Assembly (NCBI GenBank): GCA_039602395.1
Contig: JBCNJP010000006.1
Location: forward strand, 12,078,952 to 12,142,951
Origin: Deinandra increscens subsp. villosa
Taxonomy: Eukaryota; Streptophyta; Magnoliopsida; Asterales; Asteraceae
Reading direction: 5' to 3'
DNA length: 64,000 nucleotides
The notes under the pieces are model-generated. The model was not told the origin of the DNA. It saw only the letters and a list, made by a program, of their open reading frames with translations, and did not search any database. The position numbers and the translations under genes are program-made. Each line of letters opens with the position of its first letter. Position 1 is the first letter of the stretch. This document shows positions 10,824 to 23,072 of the stretch, piece by piece.

Positions 10824-12524
10824 ACTAGAAATTTACCGCGCGTTGCTGCGGTATATGAGGTTTTATGTATGAGGTTTTTGTGTAAGAGGTAGATATGCAA
10901 TATAACATATTGTTCATGAATTTAAGATAACATAAAATATTGTTTTGAATAAGAGTAAGATACAGTTTTTAGCAAAGCTGAATTTAACACAAGTCAATCA
11001 TTTAGCATCATATATGAATAACAAAGCATTTAGAAAAAGTCTTTTACTCATACTAATAGTCAAAACACAATTCACACATACAGGTACCTCCTAAACTTGA
11101 GAGAGAGAGACAGAAGTCTAAGAATCTACAAAGCACCAAAATACAATGATGAAAATAGAATTTGTAACATAAAGTGTATGCTTTCAACAAAAAGATTATG
11201 TAGTTTAAAAAATGTCATTTTTTTACGATAAGTACTATTGTATATATATACAAATGACAAAGTTACTTATGGAATTGTGCCAATAAAGAAAAAGTAAACA
11301 TATTTTATATATATTGTTGAAGTGAATAATAGTCACCAAAAGCCTTTTAGATCAGCCGGTTGAGCCCTTCACTTTCTTCCCAAAAGTTGTAGGTTCGAAT
11401 CCATCCATCTACTAATTGCTTTTTTTTTTCCCGTGTGGCCATTGATGAAATGAGTATGTCAACTAACCAAGACCAAAGTCATAGTTTCAAAGTAAGTGGG
11501 CCAAAAATAAGAAAAGACCAAGCAACTGTTGGCTCAGGCCCAAATACACTCAAATGAAACTCTCACCTACATATAACGTACAGAGAGTGTTTACTACCTT
11601 TTAACTGTGCACTCAATTTATCCATCTACTTGCTTTTTTTTCCCCTACGTGAACTTAGCAACTCAATTTCTGACTTACCATGTAAGGCCAGTCTCATGAA
11701 GATCGATTTCTTATACTATATTAAACATCACATACTCTTTCCTCTCTCTCTTTTTTTCTTTTAATTATTATTTTTCACTGTAAACACACTGCACTAATTA
11801 ATATATAGTGTGAGATTAACCAAATACACCGTTATTAGAAATTAAACTCTTTCTCCCGTCCACTATTGTTATTATATTATTTAGACATTTTTTTTAACGA
11901 CCACAAAGAAAGCTATTATCTCCACAGGAAGTTTACTGGGCAAACAGAGCTCTCAACGGGACCCTCAACCAATAACAGTTGTTGAGTCAATTTCACCATT
12001 TTGTTTTCTTATTTTAGTTTTAGTTTTCAAATGCTTTTTTCTCTAAATGCTTTTATGTTAAGTATCTATCGTGTTAAAATGTTAAACAGATCTTTCTCCA
12101 TTTTAGTATTCTGAACCCTTAATTTTAAAAAAAAGATAGAAGAAAAAAGGTAAAAAAAAAAATTAAGTGTAAGGGAGGAGTAGGAGTCGACCGATAGTAT
12201 TCAGGGACCGAACCTAGAAAATACAACATCAAGACCGATCAGAAGCTTAGAATCAGATATGACTATCATCACAACACCGTATTCATATCTGACGTTGAAT
12301 AGTTATTCTACGTTCCACTTTGGTTTGTAAAAACTTTATTCTACTCTTATCCAGAACAATGTTTTCTGTTATCTGGATAATTATTCTACGTTCGATTTTA
12401 GTTTACAAAAAACATAATCTTACTCTTATCCACAACAATGTTTTATGCTATCTTAGACTAATAAATTATATGCTTATTTACATAAAACCTTAGATACCGC
12501 AGCAACGCGCGGTCGATTTCTAGT
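10824..12524. mobile_element. 1.7-kb DNA transposon with long terminal inverted repeats
   Basis: The left end ACTAGAAATTTACCGCGCGT is matched inverted by the right end ACGCGCGGTCGATTTCTAGT. Weaker inverted similarity extends over about 130 bp (ggataagagtaagat-type blocks). The flanks are TA on both sides. Each end has a GC hairpin (ACCGC...GCGGT) a few bases from CTAGT, also the form of a Helitron 3' terminus, so two opposed Helitron ends are an alternative. The right arm holds a tandem duplication of about 100 bp (12300-12470). No transposase is present. Confidence 0.65.
11345..11430 (+). ncRNA. tRNA-like / SINE head inside the inverted-repeat element
   Basis: An A-box-like tagatcagccgg at 11348 and a perfect B-box GTTCGAATC at 11393 are followed by a T run at 11420, as in an RNA polymerase III unit. 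It does not fold as a full tRNA that I can assign, so a SINE head or tRNA-derived relic is more likely. Confidence 0.4.
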
Positions 12525-15203
12525 TAGAATTTGATGGTCAAAGGAATAGTAATGTGTTTTTATTGGGACACGGGACGCTGCATGGTGGATGCCGCGTGGC
12601 AATATAAGTCTGATTAATAAACAATACTACTAAGATAGTACTCTAATATTTGTTAAGTAAAACGATATAGGTCGCAGCAACCATCTAAATAAATGTTGGG
12701 TTATTCCTTACACCGTGTAACCCACCTAACGCATCTTGTAATTAGCTGATAGTATCGAATTTGACCTGTTACTAATAAAAATATACCCAAAAGCTGAGCC
12801 ATTTTCATACAAATGATTTCCACCTTTGGTATACCATATAAGTATGTGAGTGGTGGTATGGACTATAGCTCTTAAAAAAACATACGTACCAGTGGTTGTT
12901 AGATGAGTATATGTTTTAGTATTTTCACCATGGTAAGAGTCCACATAAGTGTCTGGATAAAGATATGATCACAATCACAAAGTTGTTGACACGAAAACTA
13001 AAATCAAAAGTATAGGTTTAAGTGACTTATGCAAAGCCTCACTAACTTCACCAATATACACGTCATTCGGGAAAATCTGAAAAAGCAATGGAAAGTATCA
13101 TAAGTTAGAACCATTAAATGGTGTATAAGATAAGTAATTTTGAAATAGTTTACCACTTCTTAAAGACACAAATATTAATGCCTCAACATCAGTTTTGCAA
13201 CCTCATAATCAGCGACTAACCATTTCACAACCTGATCATCTGAAACATTTTACAGAAATAAGGTATTACACATACCTAATCGTTCTTATACAATACCAAA
13301 TACCCAATGATGTTCAGCGCTCTTATTATTCTCCAAGCTTTCTGATTTCAATCAATCAACCCGATAATATCAGTCAGAAACATTTAGCAGAGGACAGAAG
13401 TTAGAAAACTTAAATAGGTACTGTATCATAATTTTTTTGAATTTAAAGAAAACTATACAGGAAACATAAGCGTCCATTTACAAAGACCTAAACCAATACT
13501 AATATGCCGCACAGTAAAAGTATTTTTTGGAAAGTTAGGTGTTTGTAAATATGAGAAGCAGTACCAAATCCAATAGAACAAATCCTTCTTAAAGTTCTTA
13601 TGTAAATAAATAGTACTTCTTAACGTAATCGTATTATACATAGCATGAAGAGCATAAAGTATTTTATTAATTAATCTGAAATTATCAGTATTGAACCATA
13701 GCTAAATAAGGCTAAAAGAACAACTATCTTTCAATACATGAGACCAGGAATAATCAAACAAATGAAGACCATAACTTTTTGTTCATTATTCTTCTCTAGT
13801 TGACGTCAGGGCTATAAGTTGAGAACTGGAACAGAGGTCGCACTCAAAGAACTATAACTTAACATAGGAAATCAAGGCACAATTATGGGTTTAATCCATT
13901 TAAATTGCTAGAAAATGACTCCTCAAACTGTAAGCTAATTGTAAGACTCTATAAATCGTTTAATATATATTAATCGCAGTTTGAATAGATTCTGGGTAAA
14001 CCATAAAAGTCTGATGCAACATTAAAAGATAACATGAAAAACCAAGACAAATGCTACTTGTATAGGTACCATGAGAACATAAATTTCAAATATCAAACTG
14101 TAAACTTGACATCCAAAAATAAGCTTAATTATTACATATTTCAAACCATTGCAGAAAAAATTACCCAATAACAGTTCTTATTAAATCATGACAGAACTTT
14201 TAGAGGTATAGATATTAAGATTGAAATGTAATTATGAAATACAAATTTACTCTAATTATCCAACTTCAAAATTTCTAATACAGTAACAAAATTTGACAAA
14301 GTTGTTGTAGTCAGAAAGGAGCATGAGAAAATTTCCATAATAATGGGAAAACAACATAAATAAAACTATAAATCAACATCCATGTTCTTCAAACTGATTT
14401 CTTGAAATTAATAATGCAACTACTCAACATCAAAGAACATAAGGTAAAACGTAAAGCAAAACGGAAAAAAAAAACTAATCATATAAAAGCAAAGATATTA
14501 TGATGTAAATCAAAATATACACTAATCATATAAAAGCAAAGATATTATAATGCAAATCAAAATATGCTTTTTGTGCGTGACCTTTTAGAGTCTTGATGCA
14601 AGTTTTGATTTAATGATCCCATAATTGTTGCAAATATTGATAGACATACATAAAGATTCACTTAGGGCACCTGCCATGTAAAATGGGTTATCACACTTAC
14701 CATTTGACTTTGGTAGACATCTGTTGACTTTTCTAGAAATCGTCACTTGAACCAACTTCAAGAAACTTCAAGCTAAAAAAGAACATAATATAAAAACACC
14801 ATATGAACTATCATCAAGTTAAGTCTAACTTATAAAGACACAACTTTCAGTAAAAAAAAAACAAAAAGAAATTTACACTGTTACATATAAAACACAGGTA
14901 AATGCATAAATATTGGAGCAAGGGTTAGTATTCACAACATTGACCAAAGCAAAAGAGGGGAAACTCTCTTCATCCATCATTCTCATGCTAGACCTGTCAT
15001 CCTTTATCCAATACTACTTAAAAGCTCTAAAAATTAGGTTCAAATCAGATGAAATCAAAAAGTTTTCTGAAATTAGTTGTAAATTCAGACAATCATAACA
15101 TACCTGATGATGATGAGCAGAGGGTTTGGTGGGCACGTGAAAGGCTTCAAATTCACAGAACGGTAACTTTTTTGATCGGTAAATGTTTATAGAACAAAGG
15201 AAT
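12525..15203. other. AT-rich intergenic DNA, no gene supported
   Basis: Many short ORFs occur with no recognisable domains. One spot deserves note: on the minus strand 13080-13018 looks like an exon fragment (FPNDVYIGEVSEALHKS) after a pyrimidine-rich ...TTTTTCAG. No partner exon was found. Two near-identical blocks (about 14477-14507 and 14520-14550, catataaaagcaaagatatt) form a short direct repeat. Confidence 0.6.
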
Positions 15204-15208
15204 GAACA
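15204..15208 (+). repeat. Left target-site duplication of young GYP1 element
   Basis: GAACA here is repeated at 25781-25785, directly outside the LTR ends. Confidence 0.95.
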
Positions 15209-15495
15209 TGTGACATCCGAGAATTTCAAGGTTAACTTCCGTTAGACAAACCCCGTTAGTTACGTTATAAGTGTCAACTTAGTAACTAATGCTTAACTAG
15301 GCCGAATACGTCCACGTCCTTTGGTTGATCACCAAACCCGCCCATACATGTTATGTGTTCACTTGTTTATTATCATTATGTGCAATGTAATTTAAAGGCG
15401 TGATTTAATAATTAGGAAAAGCATGACAATATATGAATCGTGTTTAACTTGCTTAGAATGTGAAATTGACCAACTCTTGGTAACCAGCGAAACTA

Positions 15496-15521
15496 CCGGG
15501 CGAAACTATAGTGTCGCCCGG
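15496..15521 (+). promoter_or_regulatory. U3 palindrome, GYP1 5' LTR
   Basis: Arms CCGGGCGAAACTA and TAGTGTCGCCCGG pair at 12 of 13 positions. The palindrome lies about 75-100 bp upstream of the TATA-like box. The same palindrome is at 23493-23518, 42007-42032, 45192-45217 and (inverted) 693-718. Confidence 0.65.
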
Positions 15522-15594
15522 CAGTCTATGGACTCACTCGTGAACAGAGCTAGTTTCGCCGGCCAGCGAAACTGCCAGCGAAACTAGGCCCTGA

Positions 15595-15601
15595 TATATA
15601 A
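15595..15601 (+). promoter_or_regulatory. TATA-like box of GYP1 LTR
   Basis: TATATAA follows the palindrome and precedes a C-rich leader (catttgcctc). It is repeated in the 3' LTR. Confidence 0.45.
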
Positions 15602-16106
15602 CATCCTAATAAACCCTAGTTTATACCATTTGCCTCTTTTACACAAAACACACACCACTCTCCATCTGCTCTCTCGAGAAGGCTGGTCAGTTGCGAATCA
15701 CCAAGAGACCACCATCATCTCATCTCATCCAATCAGACCCTAGATCGAATCGTAAGTCCCAAAAACTATTTACATGCACTTTTCTATATGTTTTCTTCAT
15801 AAAGCATGCATCAATCTTCATGAACCTGTTAGATCTTCTGATATGATGTGTATACATGCTAGATATGTCATAAAGTTGCTAACTTTACGAGCAAAATTCA
15901 CCCATGTTAGAGATCTAGGTAGATCTAGGTCAAAATATGTGAAAATGGACTTTTTGGTGTTTTAAATGATTTGATGATGTAAACCCATGTTTATGATGCT
16001 AGAGATGCTCCTGTGATGTTCCTAAATGCTTATGTATGCTTAGAAATGAATCACAGGTTGTATAGAGGCTGTTAGAAAGATTTTTGATAGTTTTTCGGGT
16101 TTTTCT

Positions 16107-16428
16107 AGCGACCAGCGAAACTGTAGGTTCATGTAGCGAAATTAAGTGTATCGTCATGTAGCGAAACTGTGTATAAATCCATATAGCGAAACTGTCAGCG
16201 AAACTGTAGTGTCGCTGGCGAAACTATGTAGACCTGTTCGGGCGAAATTACCGAGCGAAATTCCTGAACGAAAGTTCAAACCAGTTTCGGGCGAAACTAG
16301 GCTAGCGAAACTGTGCCAACAGTTTCGAGCGAAACTAGCCTAGCGAAACTGTGTCATCGGGTACAGCCTAGCGAAAGTGCTGCCCGTGCACCTAGCGAAA
16401 TTACCTAGCGAAACTGCTAGCGAAATTA
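16107..16428 (+). repeat. GCGAAA motif array in GYP1 5' LTR
   Basis: About 16 copies of GCGAAA, mostly [A/G]GCGAAA[C/T]T, lie within roughly 320 bp at irregular spacing, with a few inverted copies (gtttcg). The array lies downstream of the TATA-like box and so should be in the transcript. It is not a tandem repeat of fixed period. Confidence 0.85.
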
Positions 16429-17789
16429 TGGCCTGACCTAAATCCAAACTTGTGAAATTTACTTAAATGTTATGCCATGACTTACATGATTATGCCATGA
16501 TGATACATGTCTGATTTCTGTATTATGTGAACCCTTGTTTATGATCAACCATCGGTATCGTGTGTCGGTATGTCGAGTCGTAGTCCAACGTACTATGTTA
16601 TGGGCCATAATGACGTTAGGTTAATAATTAGACGCGAAACTAATACTTAAGACCTAAACGTGTTCATAGGTCTTCGTTAAGCAACATTTGGATTGATTAG
16701 CAAGTGTAAGCTGAGCAACCTAAGGTGAGTTTCACAAACCCTTTAATTGTGAGCCCGTTTGGGTCACAACGAATACACGTAACGGAAAACAACGCCGACA
16801 TCTTGAGGTATTACCAGCGGGGATACCTGCTATGGAAGTTGGAGTGCTTTATGGGGAGCACTTGCAACTGTCCATCCTTGGGATTTCTATTGAAATCCGG
16901 AAACGAATATTGTGACACTTAAACCTTTTTTTTGGGATTTCAGATGAAATCCAGAATAAACATTTTAATATGACTAGTGTAGGTTAAAGTCTAAACCAAA
17001 TGATATCACATGATTTCTAAGGATGCTTTAAAACTTAAAGACCTCAACTTAGTACTGATGATCTGGAAAGCGAGGGGATGTTGGGTAGATCTACTGAGGG
17101 TTTGACAAACCCTGCTCCGCGGTACACAAATGTGTAACCAACCGGCTGGAGGCCGAACGGAGTGCAATATCAGCCTATTTTAGTTGTGGGCCTCCCAAAT
17201 GGGACACAACTGGAGGCACCAACCATCGGCAAATGCCGAACTCTGTTACGTCAGCTTTCAGCCCTGTACGACTTCCTTAGTGCATGGAGACCGGATTAGC
17301 TACCCGCGATATCGGTTGACTGCTTTAACTTTTACTTAACTAGTACATATGCAATAACTCAACACTTGGCAATGATTTTGCAAAACAATACTATTTATGT
17401 ATATGTTGATACATACGATTATGAGACCGGGCCAATGCATGTCATGCCCACCGTGAACTCACCAACCGTTAGGTTGACACTAGTGTGGTTTTCACTTTTG
17501 CAGATCGTTGAAGAGTATCCACTGGAGGTTGGCATGGCTCGTGAAGATATTTATTTTATTAAACTAATTAATTGGGAACTTGAAATTGAAACCATGACTT
17601 GTAAAGCACGTGGCTAGTGCTAAGATACTGATGTTTTAATTCTGCTGCGTATTTTAAACTGTTTTATTTATGAACATTGGACTTAACCCTAATTCGTTTA
17701 GTATTTGTAACTAATGGTTGTGGTCCTGGTCTAGTCGCGCCCCTTAACGGTATAAACTCCGTTAGTGGTTAGTTGGGGGTGTGACAGAT

Positions 17790-17801
17790 TGGTATCAGAG
17801 C
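17790..17801 (+). other. GYP1 primer-binding site
   Basis: TGGTATCAGAGC starts three bases after the 5' LTR and is complementary to the 3' end of initiator-methionine tRNA. Confidence 0.9.
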
Positions 17802-18323
17802 CATAGGTTGCAGAGAACTGGAATCATTTTAGAAAACGATTTGGAAACTGCAACTTGAAACCTTAGTTACAAACAAACAAACAAATTCCCAAAACAAAAT
17901 TTTCACGTGCCAACCTGGGATACTCGCTCTGCTGTGTAAGTAAATACTTCATATGTATATATATACGTATAGATATATATATAGACCGTGTCTAGGCAGT
18001 CTAACGGAAAACCTTAAGATGATTTCACACACGATTACGAAACGCGAACGATAATACACGCACTACTTCGGGGGAGAGCGACAACGAAACGATGCTACGC
18101 GCTACGTCCTGATTTCTGCTACGATGACTACGCCGACGGTGACTTTTATGGGGAAGTCGACTTTCGACGATAGTACTTACGACAGACTCCGACGACGCCT
18201 CAATTTTGCACAAAATTTTTCTGTACTAATAGAGGGATAACGGGAAATTGCTAATATACATATTATGGGATATGTATGGTATATAACTGTGACTGAACAC
18301 TGTCTACTTTCACTATTCAGAAA

Positions 18324-18803
18324 ATGTCTGGAAGAGCGGGAAGAAACAACATTAACTTGACGCCTGCACAACTGCAAGCGATGATCAACGAGCATGTGCA
18401 AGCCGCCGTGGCAGCCGTGCAAGCTACAATTGCCGCCCATGGTAATTATTACGCCAGTTAAGGCACAAGGCGATATACATTTTGACCTGTTTAAAATTTG
18501 AAACCCGAACTATTAATTGCATCAGGAAACGTCCATCACTGCACCTTCAAAACTTTCATGGACTGCAAGCCAATGACGTTCTCTGGCGAAGAAGGAGCGG
18601 TAGGACTCCTCAGGTGGATTGAGAAGTCTGAGAAGGTCTTCTCCATGTGTAACTGCCCGGCTGAGAACAAGGTGAAGTTTGCTACTGGTACATTCGAAGG
18701 AGCAGCTCTATCCTGGTGGAATGCTGAGATTCAAATGATTGGGAATGATGCGGCCAATAACATGGAATGGGGAGCATTCAAGGAACTGATAATGGAGGAG
18801 TAA
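18324..18803 (+). pseudogene. GYP1 gag, N-terminal part with predicted intron and nonsense codon
   Basis: Translation starts at 18324 (MSGRAGRNNINLTPAQL), runs to 18441, and resumes in phase after an 84-bp GT-AG segment (18442-18525) with NVHHCTFKTFMDCKP. The part after the intron is the retrotransposon gag domain (EGAVGLLRWIEKSEKVF, ALSWWNAEI). It ends at TAA (18801-18803), where related gags read through. The rest of gag continues in the same frame at 18804. Gag proteins of this class form the virus-like particle. The intron could instead be a deletion-tolerant spacer, since splicing is inferred only from sequence. Confidence 0.8.
18442..18525 (+). other. Predicted 84-bp intron in GYP1 gag
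   Basis: It starts GTAATTATT and ends ATTGCATCAG. It is AT-rich and contains in-frame stops. Joining the flanks restores one codon (G|GA) and continues gag. Confidence 0.55.
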
Positions 18804-18854
18804 TCCCCCCGAGATCAAGTCAAGAAGCTTGAAGGAGAATTTCTGAACTCCAAG

Positions 18855-21290
18855 ATGTCTGGGTCTGAAGTCGAAGAGTACACTGCACGTTACCATGAGT
18901 ACACAGCACTGTGTCCGTCTATGGTTGATGCTGAATTCAAGCGCATTGAGCGTTATCTGGAGGGTCTCGTGCCCCAAATCAAGAGTCTGGTGACAGCTAG
19001 CAACCCAGTCACTGTGCAACAAGCCATCCGTTTGGCTCACAAGTTGACTGATCAGGAGGTTGAAAGAGGTACACTCCCTGCCAGAATCTCTGAGAAGACT
19101 GCCTTGAGTGGCAAAAGAAAGGCTAAAGAAGAAGCTCCAGCAATGTCTGTGAATCAATCCCGGAGATCCTCAAACTCCCAGTATCAAAACAAGCGACCTG
19201 ACAACACAAGATCCAATTTCAACTATGGCAGCAACAGTGGGAGCAACAATCGCCAAGGCGGGAATGGGAACTACAAAGGCAAGGCTCCGTTTTGCAACAA
19301 GTGTGAGAAACACCACATGGGTATGTGTAGCAAGGGTCTAGAATGTGGAAGATGTGGGAAACTGGGTCATGAAGCCAACAACTGCTGGACCAACTCGCAG
19401 AGGCTGAACAGCAACGGTCAGAACCACGGAGGCAACAATAACAATAGGGGAAATGGAAACAACCGCAATGGGCAAGGAAACAACCAGAACAACAACAACG
19501 GTGGAGCCCGCGGCTGTTTTGAATGTGGTGCGCAGGGTCACATGAAGAAAGATTGCCCGCGATTGCGCAGGCAGGGTAATGGTAACAACGGTAATCAGGG
19601 AAACAATGATGGGAATGGTAATGGTGGAAACGGTAATGGTGGGAATGGTAGAGGTCGTGCCTTCGTCATGGGTCAGGGAGAAGCTCGCAATGACGCCAAT
19701 GTGATTAACGGTAAATTTATACTTAATGGTTTCTTTGCTACTGTATTGTTTGATACGGGTGCTGAAAGAAGTTTTATTTCCACTAAGTTTGCTAGATTAA
19801 TTAATGCTAAACCGATTGCCTTAGATGCTACGTATGTGGTAGAACTAGCGAATGGTAAACTTCATGATACGACGCAGATAGTTAAGGGCTGTAAGTTAGA
19901 ACTAGCTGGCCATACAATAGGCATCGATCTTATGCCCTTTCCGATAGGTAGTTTCGACGTTATAGTAGGAATGGACTGGTTATCTGAAAATCGAGCCGAA
20001 ATTCTGTGTCAAGAAAAAGTGGTCCGAATTCCACTCGAAGGGGGAGAAGTGTTAACAGTTCAGGGTGAAAAGGGTGGAACGGTGACCGGTATTATTTCGT
20101 TCCTCAAAGCTCAAAAATGCCTTCGTAAAGGTCACTTCGCGATTCTTGCAAACGTCACTGACTCGACACTTCCCGAGCGCAGAATCAACGACTACCCGAT
20201 AGTCCGCGACTTCCAAGATGTATTTCCCGAAGATCTGCCTGGTCTGCCACCATTTCGACAAGTAGAGTTTGGTATCGACTTAGCTCCTGGAGCCGCTCCG
20301 ATAGCACGCGCTCCATATCGTTTAGCCGTGAGCGAACTCAACGAACTCTCCGCGCAACTTCAAGAGTTACTCGATAAAGGATTTATTCGTCCAAGCTCGT
20401 CTCCGTGGGGAGCTCCGGTATTGTTTGTTAAGAAGAAAGATGGAACGTTCCGAATGTGTATCGACTACCGAGAGCTTAACAAAGTTACAATCAAGAATCG
20501 GTATCCTCTTCCTCGAATCGACGATCTCTTCGATCAACTACAGGGTTCAAGCTACTTCTCAAAGATTGACCTACGGTCCGGGTATCACCAACTTCGTGTT
20601 CGAGATGAAGATGTCCCCAAGACTGCTTTCAGAACTCGTTATGGTCATTACGAGTTCCTGGTTATGCCGTTTGGGCTAACCAATGCACCTGCCGTATTCA
20701 TGGATTTGATGAATCGAGTGTGCAAGCCGTACCTCGACAAGTTTGTAATAGTTTTCATCGATGATATTCTGATCTACTCCAAGACGAAGGAAGAACACGA
20801 GGAGCACCTACGACTTATCTTGGAATTGCTTCGCAAGGAACAGCTTTACGCTAAATTCTCGAAGTGCGATTTTTGGATTCGCGAAGTCCAGTTTCTTGGA
20901 CACATTGTCAATCAGGATGGAATTCATGTCGACCCAGCCAAAGTGGAAGCTATAAAGAATTGGTCTACTCCTAGAGCGCCGACCGAAATCCGACAATTTT
21001 TGGGACTTGCCGGATACTACCGAAGGTTTATTAAGGGCTTCTCGCAATTGGCTCAACCCTTAACAGCTTTAACGCACAAAGGAGTGCAATACAGATGGGG
21101 CGAGAAAGAAGAACGCGCGTTCCAAACGCTTAAAGATAGGTTATGTTCAGCTCCAATTCTTGCGTTACCCGATGGAGTTGACGACTTTGTGGTTTACTGT
21201 GATGCATCAATCCAAGGACTCGGTTGCGTGTTGATGCAACGAGACAAAGTGATTGCCTATGGGTCCAGGCAACTAAAGGACACTGGGTAA
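18855..21290 (+). CDS. GYP1 gag C-terminus, protease, RT and start of RNase H
   Basis: This is an 811-codon uninterrupted frame from an internal ATG. In order: the C-terminal gag domain; zinc knuckles ([12 protein letters not shown] and [14 protein letters not shown] near residues 146-180, and [14 protein letters not shown] near 220) in an Asn/Gly-rich linker; an aspartic protease with [12 protein letters not shown] (near 298-309); an RT with [13 protein letters not shown] and the catalytic FIDD (near 635); and an RNase H with YCDAS (near 783). It stops at TAA (21288-21290) just after SRQLK, about a quarter into RNase H, because of a one-base shift. The true frame starts upstream at 18324. 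It should act in the cytoplasmic particle: processing, reverse transcription and RNA removal. The Asn/Gly-rich linker is long for the family. Confidence 0.9.
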   Translation: MSGSEVEEYTARYHEYTALCPSMVDAEFKRIERYLEGLVPQIKSLVTASNPVTVQQAIRLAHKLTDQEVERGTLPARISEKTALSGKRKAKEEAPAMSVNQSRRSSNSQYQNKRPDNTRSNFNYGSNSGSNNRQGGNGNYKGKAPFCNKCEKHHMGMCSKGLECGRCGKLGHEANNCWTNSQRLNSNGQNHGGNNNNRGNGNNRNGQGNNQNNNNGGARGCFECGAQGHMKKDCPRLRRQGNGNNGNQGNNDGNGNGGNGNGGNGRGRAFVMGQGEARNDANVINGKFILNGFFATVLFDTGAERSFISTKFARLINAKPIALDATYVVELANGKLHDTTQIVKGCKLELAGHTIGIDLMPFPIGSFDVIVGMDWLSENRAEILCQEKVVRIPLEGGEVLTVQGEKGGTVTGIISFLKAQKCLRKGHFAILANVTDSTLPERRINDYPIVRDFQDVFPEDLPGLPPFRQVEFGIDLAPGAAPIARAPYRLAVSELNELSAQLQELLDKGFIRPSSSPWGAPVLFVKKKDGTFRMCIDYRELNKVTIKNRYPLPRIDDLFDQLQGSSYFSKIDLRSGYHQLRVRDEDVPKTAFRTRYGHYEFLVMPFGLTNAPAVFMDLMNRVCKPYLDKFVIVFIDDILIYSKTKEEHEEHLRLILELLRKEQLYAKFSKCDFWIREVQFLGHIVNQDGIHVDPAKVEAIKNWSTPRAPTEIRQFLGLAGYYRRFIKGFSQLAQPLTALTHKGVQYRWGEKEERAFQTLKDRLCSAPILALPDGVDDFVVYCDASIQGLGCVLMQRDKVIAYGSRQLKDTG

Positions 21291-21292
21291 GA

Positions 21293-23046
21293 ATTATACA
21301 ACGCATGATTTGGAATTGGGAGCCATTGTTCATGCACTCAAGATTTGGAGACATTACCTATACGGAACAAAGTGCACAATATTCACCGATCATAAAAGCT
21401 TGCAGCACATCTTTGATCAGAAAGACCTCAACATGCGGCAAAGGAGGTGGGTTGAATTACTGAACGATTATGATTTGGCAATTAAATATCATCCGGGAAA
21501 AGCAAATGTGGTGGCAGATGCCCTAAGCAGAAAAGAGTACGAAAAGCCTCGACGGGTACGAGCGCTTCAACTTACAATACATTCAGGATTACCGGATCGG
21601 ATCCGCGACTGCCAACGAGAAGCTTTGAAAGCAGAAAACTTCGCAGCTGAAGCACTGCGTGGTGTAGATGGCCATTCTGACGTTAAGTCCGATGGACTCA
21701 CGTATTATAATGACAGAATCTGGATTCCTTTGTTTGGAAATCTCCGTGAGCTCGTGATGGACGAGGCTCACAAGTCAAGATACTCGGTGCACCCTGGATC
21801 GGATAAAATGTATCAGGACTTGAAGAATCTTTATTGGTGGCCGAATATGAAAGCCGACATTGCTCGATATGTGGCTAAATGCTTAACCTGCTCAAGAGTC
21901 AAGATTGAATACCAAAAGCCTTCTGGTTTACTGCAACAACCAAAGATCCCAGAATGGAAATGGGAGGACATCTCCATGGATTTTGTAACGGGACTACCTC
22001 ATCGATCGAATCAACCGGATGCGATTTGGGTTATCATTGATCGATTAACCAAATCGGCACATTTCATTCCGATGAAGGAAAGTGATAACATGGGTAAATT
22101 GACAAAACTGTACATCGACAAAATTGTGAAGCTACACGGTGTGCCTAAGACTATCATTTCTGATCGAGATCCTCGATTTACTTTCCGGTTATGGCAATCA
22201 ATGCAAGAAGCGTTGGGAACCCGACTAGATATGAGTACAGCCTATCACCCACAAACAGATGGTCAATCGGAACGAACCATTCAAACCTTAGAAGATATGC
22301 TCCGAGCTTGCGTTCTTGACTTTGGGAAAGATTGGGAGACTCACCTTCCACTGGTGGAGTTCTCTTACAACAATAGCTATCATTCAAGCATCGGTGCAGC
22401 ACCTTTTGAAGCACTTTATGGCAGAAAATGTAGATCGCCCGTGTGTTGGGCCGAAACGGGTGAGAAAGGACTCACTGGACCGGAAGTCATCCATGATATG
22501 ACCGAGCGAATTATTCAAATCAGGCAGCGGCTAGCTGCAGCGCGTGATCGACAAAAGAGTTATGCCGACAAACGCCGAAAACCTCTAAAGTTTGAGGTGG
22601 GTGACAAAGTGTTATTGAAGGTATCTCCTTGGAAAGGAGTGATACGCTTCGGAAAGCGTGGAAAGCTGAACCCTCGCTATATTGGTCCGTTTGAAATTAT
22701 TGGGGAAGTAGGCCCAGTGGCCTATCGATTAAAACTCCCTTCTGAACTCGATGGAGTTCACAACGTGTTTCACGTCTCAAACTTGAAGAAATGTCTGGCT
22801 GAAGACACCGAGATAATTCCTTTGGAGGAATTGGAAATCGACGAACATCTGAGATTTATTGAGCAACCAGTGGAAATCATGGGACGCGAGGAGAAAACCC
22901 TCAAACGTAGCAAGATTCCGATCGTCAAGGTGCGATGGAACTCAAAGCGTGGACTTGAATACACTTGGGAGCGAGAGGATCAGATGAAGAAAAAGTATCC
23001 TCATTTGTTCGAACAAACGTCCACGAGAACTCAAGGTACGATTTAA
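21293..23046 (+). CDS. GYP1 RNase H C-terminus, integrase and chromodomain-like tail
   Basis: The frame continues pol in a different phase from the preceding ORF; the first ATG is at 21310. It has the end of RNase H ([16 protein letters not shown]), a tether ([16 protein letters not shown]), an integrase zinc finger ([11 protein letters not shown] and CLTCSRVK), and a catalytic core with Asp in SMDFVTGLP, Asp in IISDRDPRF and Glu in [13 protein letters not shown]. The tail [16 protein letters not shown] then [18 protein letters not shown] matches the GPY/F and CHD-type modules of Tekay-like chromoviruses, which may guide insertion. All catalytic residues are present, so the only visible lesion of pol is the frameshift near 21280. 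Confidence 0.9.
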
Positions 23047-23072
23047 ATTTTGGGGACCAAAATTCCTTTAAC

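Larger units (their letters stand above)
15209..17786 (+). repeat. GYP1 5' LTR
   Basis: It runs from TGTGACATCCGAG to GGGTGTGACA. A palindrome at 15496-15521 precedes a TATATAA-like box (about 15595), and a dense GCGAAA array follows (16107-16428). ORFs at 15774, 16146, 16725 and 17366 recur in the 3' LTR without domains and are not genes. Confidence 0.95.

Noticed and set aside
11345..11430. Functional tRNA gene
   Set aside because: A and B boxes are present but I could not fit acceptor and anticodon stems. A SINE or relic is more likely.
16107..16428. CRISPR-like array
   Set aside because: The motif is too short (6-9 bp), the spacing irregular, and the context a plant LTR.
15774..17617. 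Four small ORFs in the GYP1 5' LTR that recur in the 3' LTR (23771-25611)
   Set aside because: They are conserved only because the two LTRs are nearly identical. They have no domain, and the copy at 25363 differs by an indel.
18177..18440. Minus-strand ORFs opposite GYP1 gag
   Set aside because: They are shadows of the gag coding strand with no independent features.
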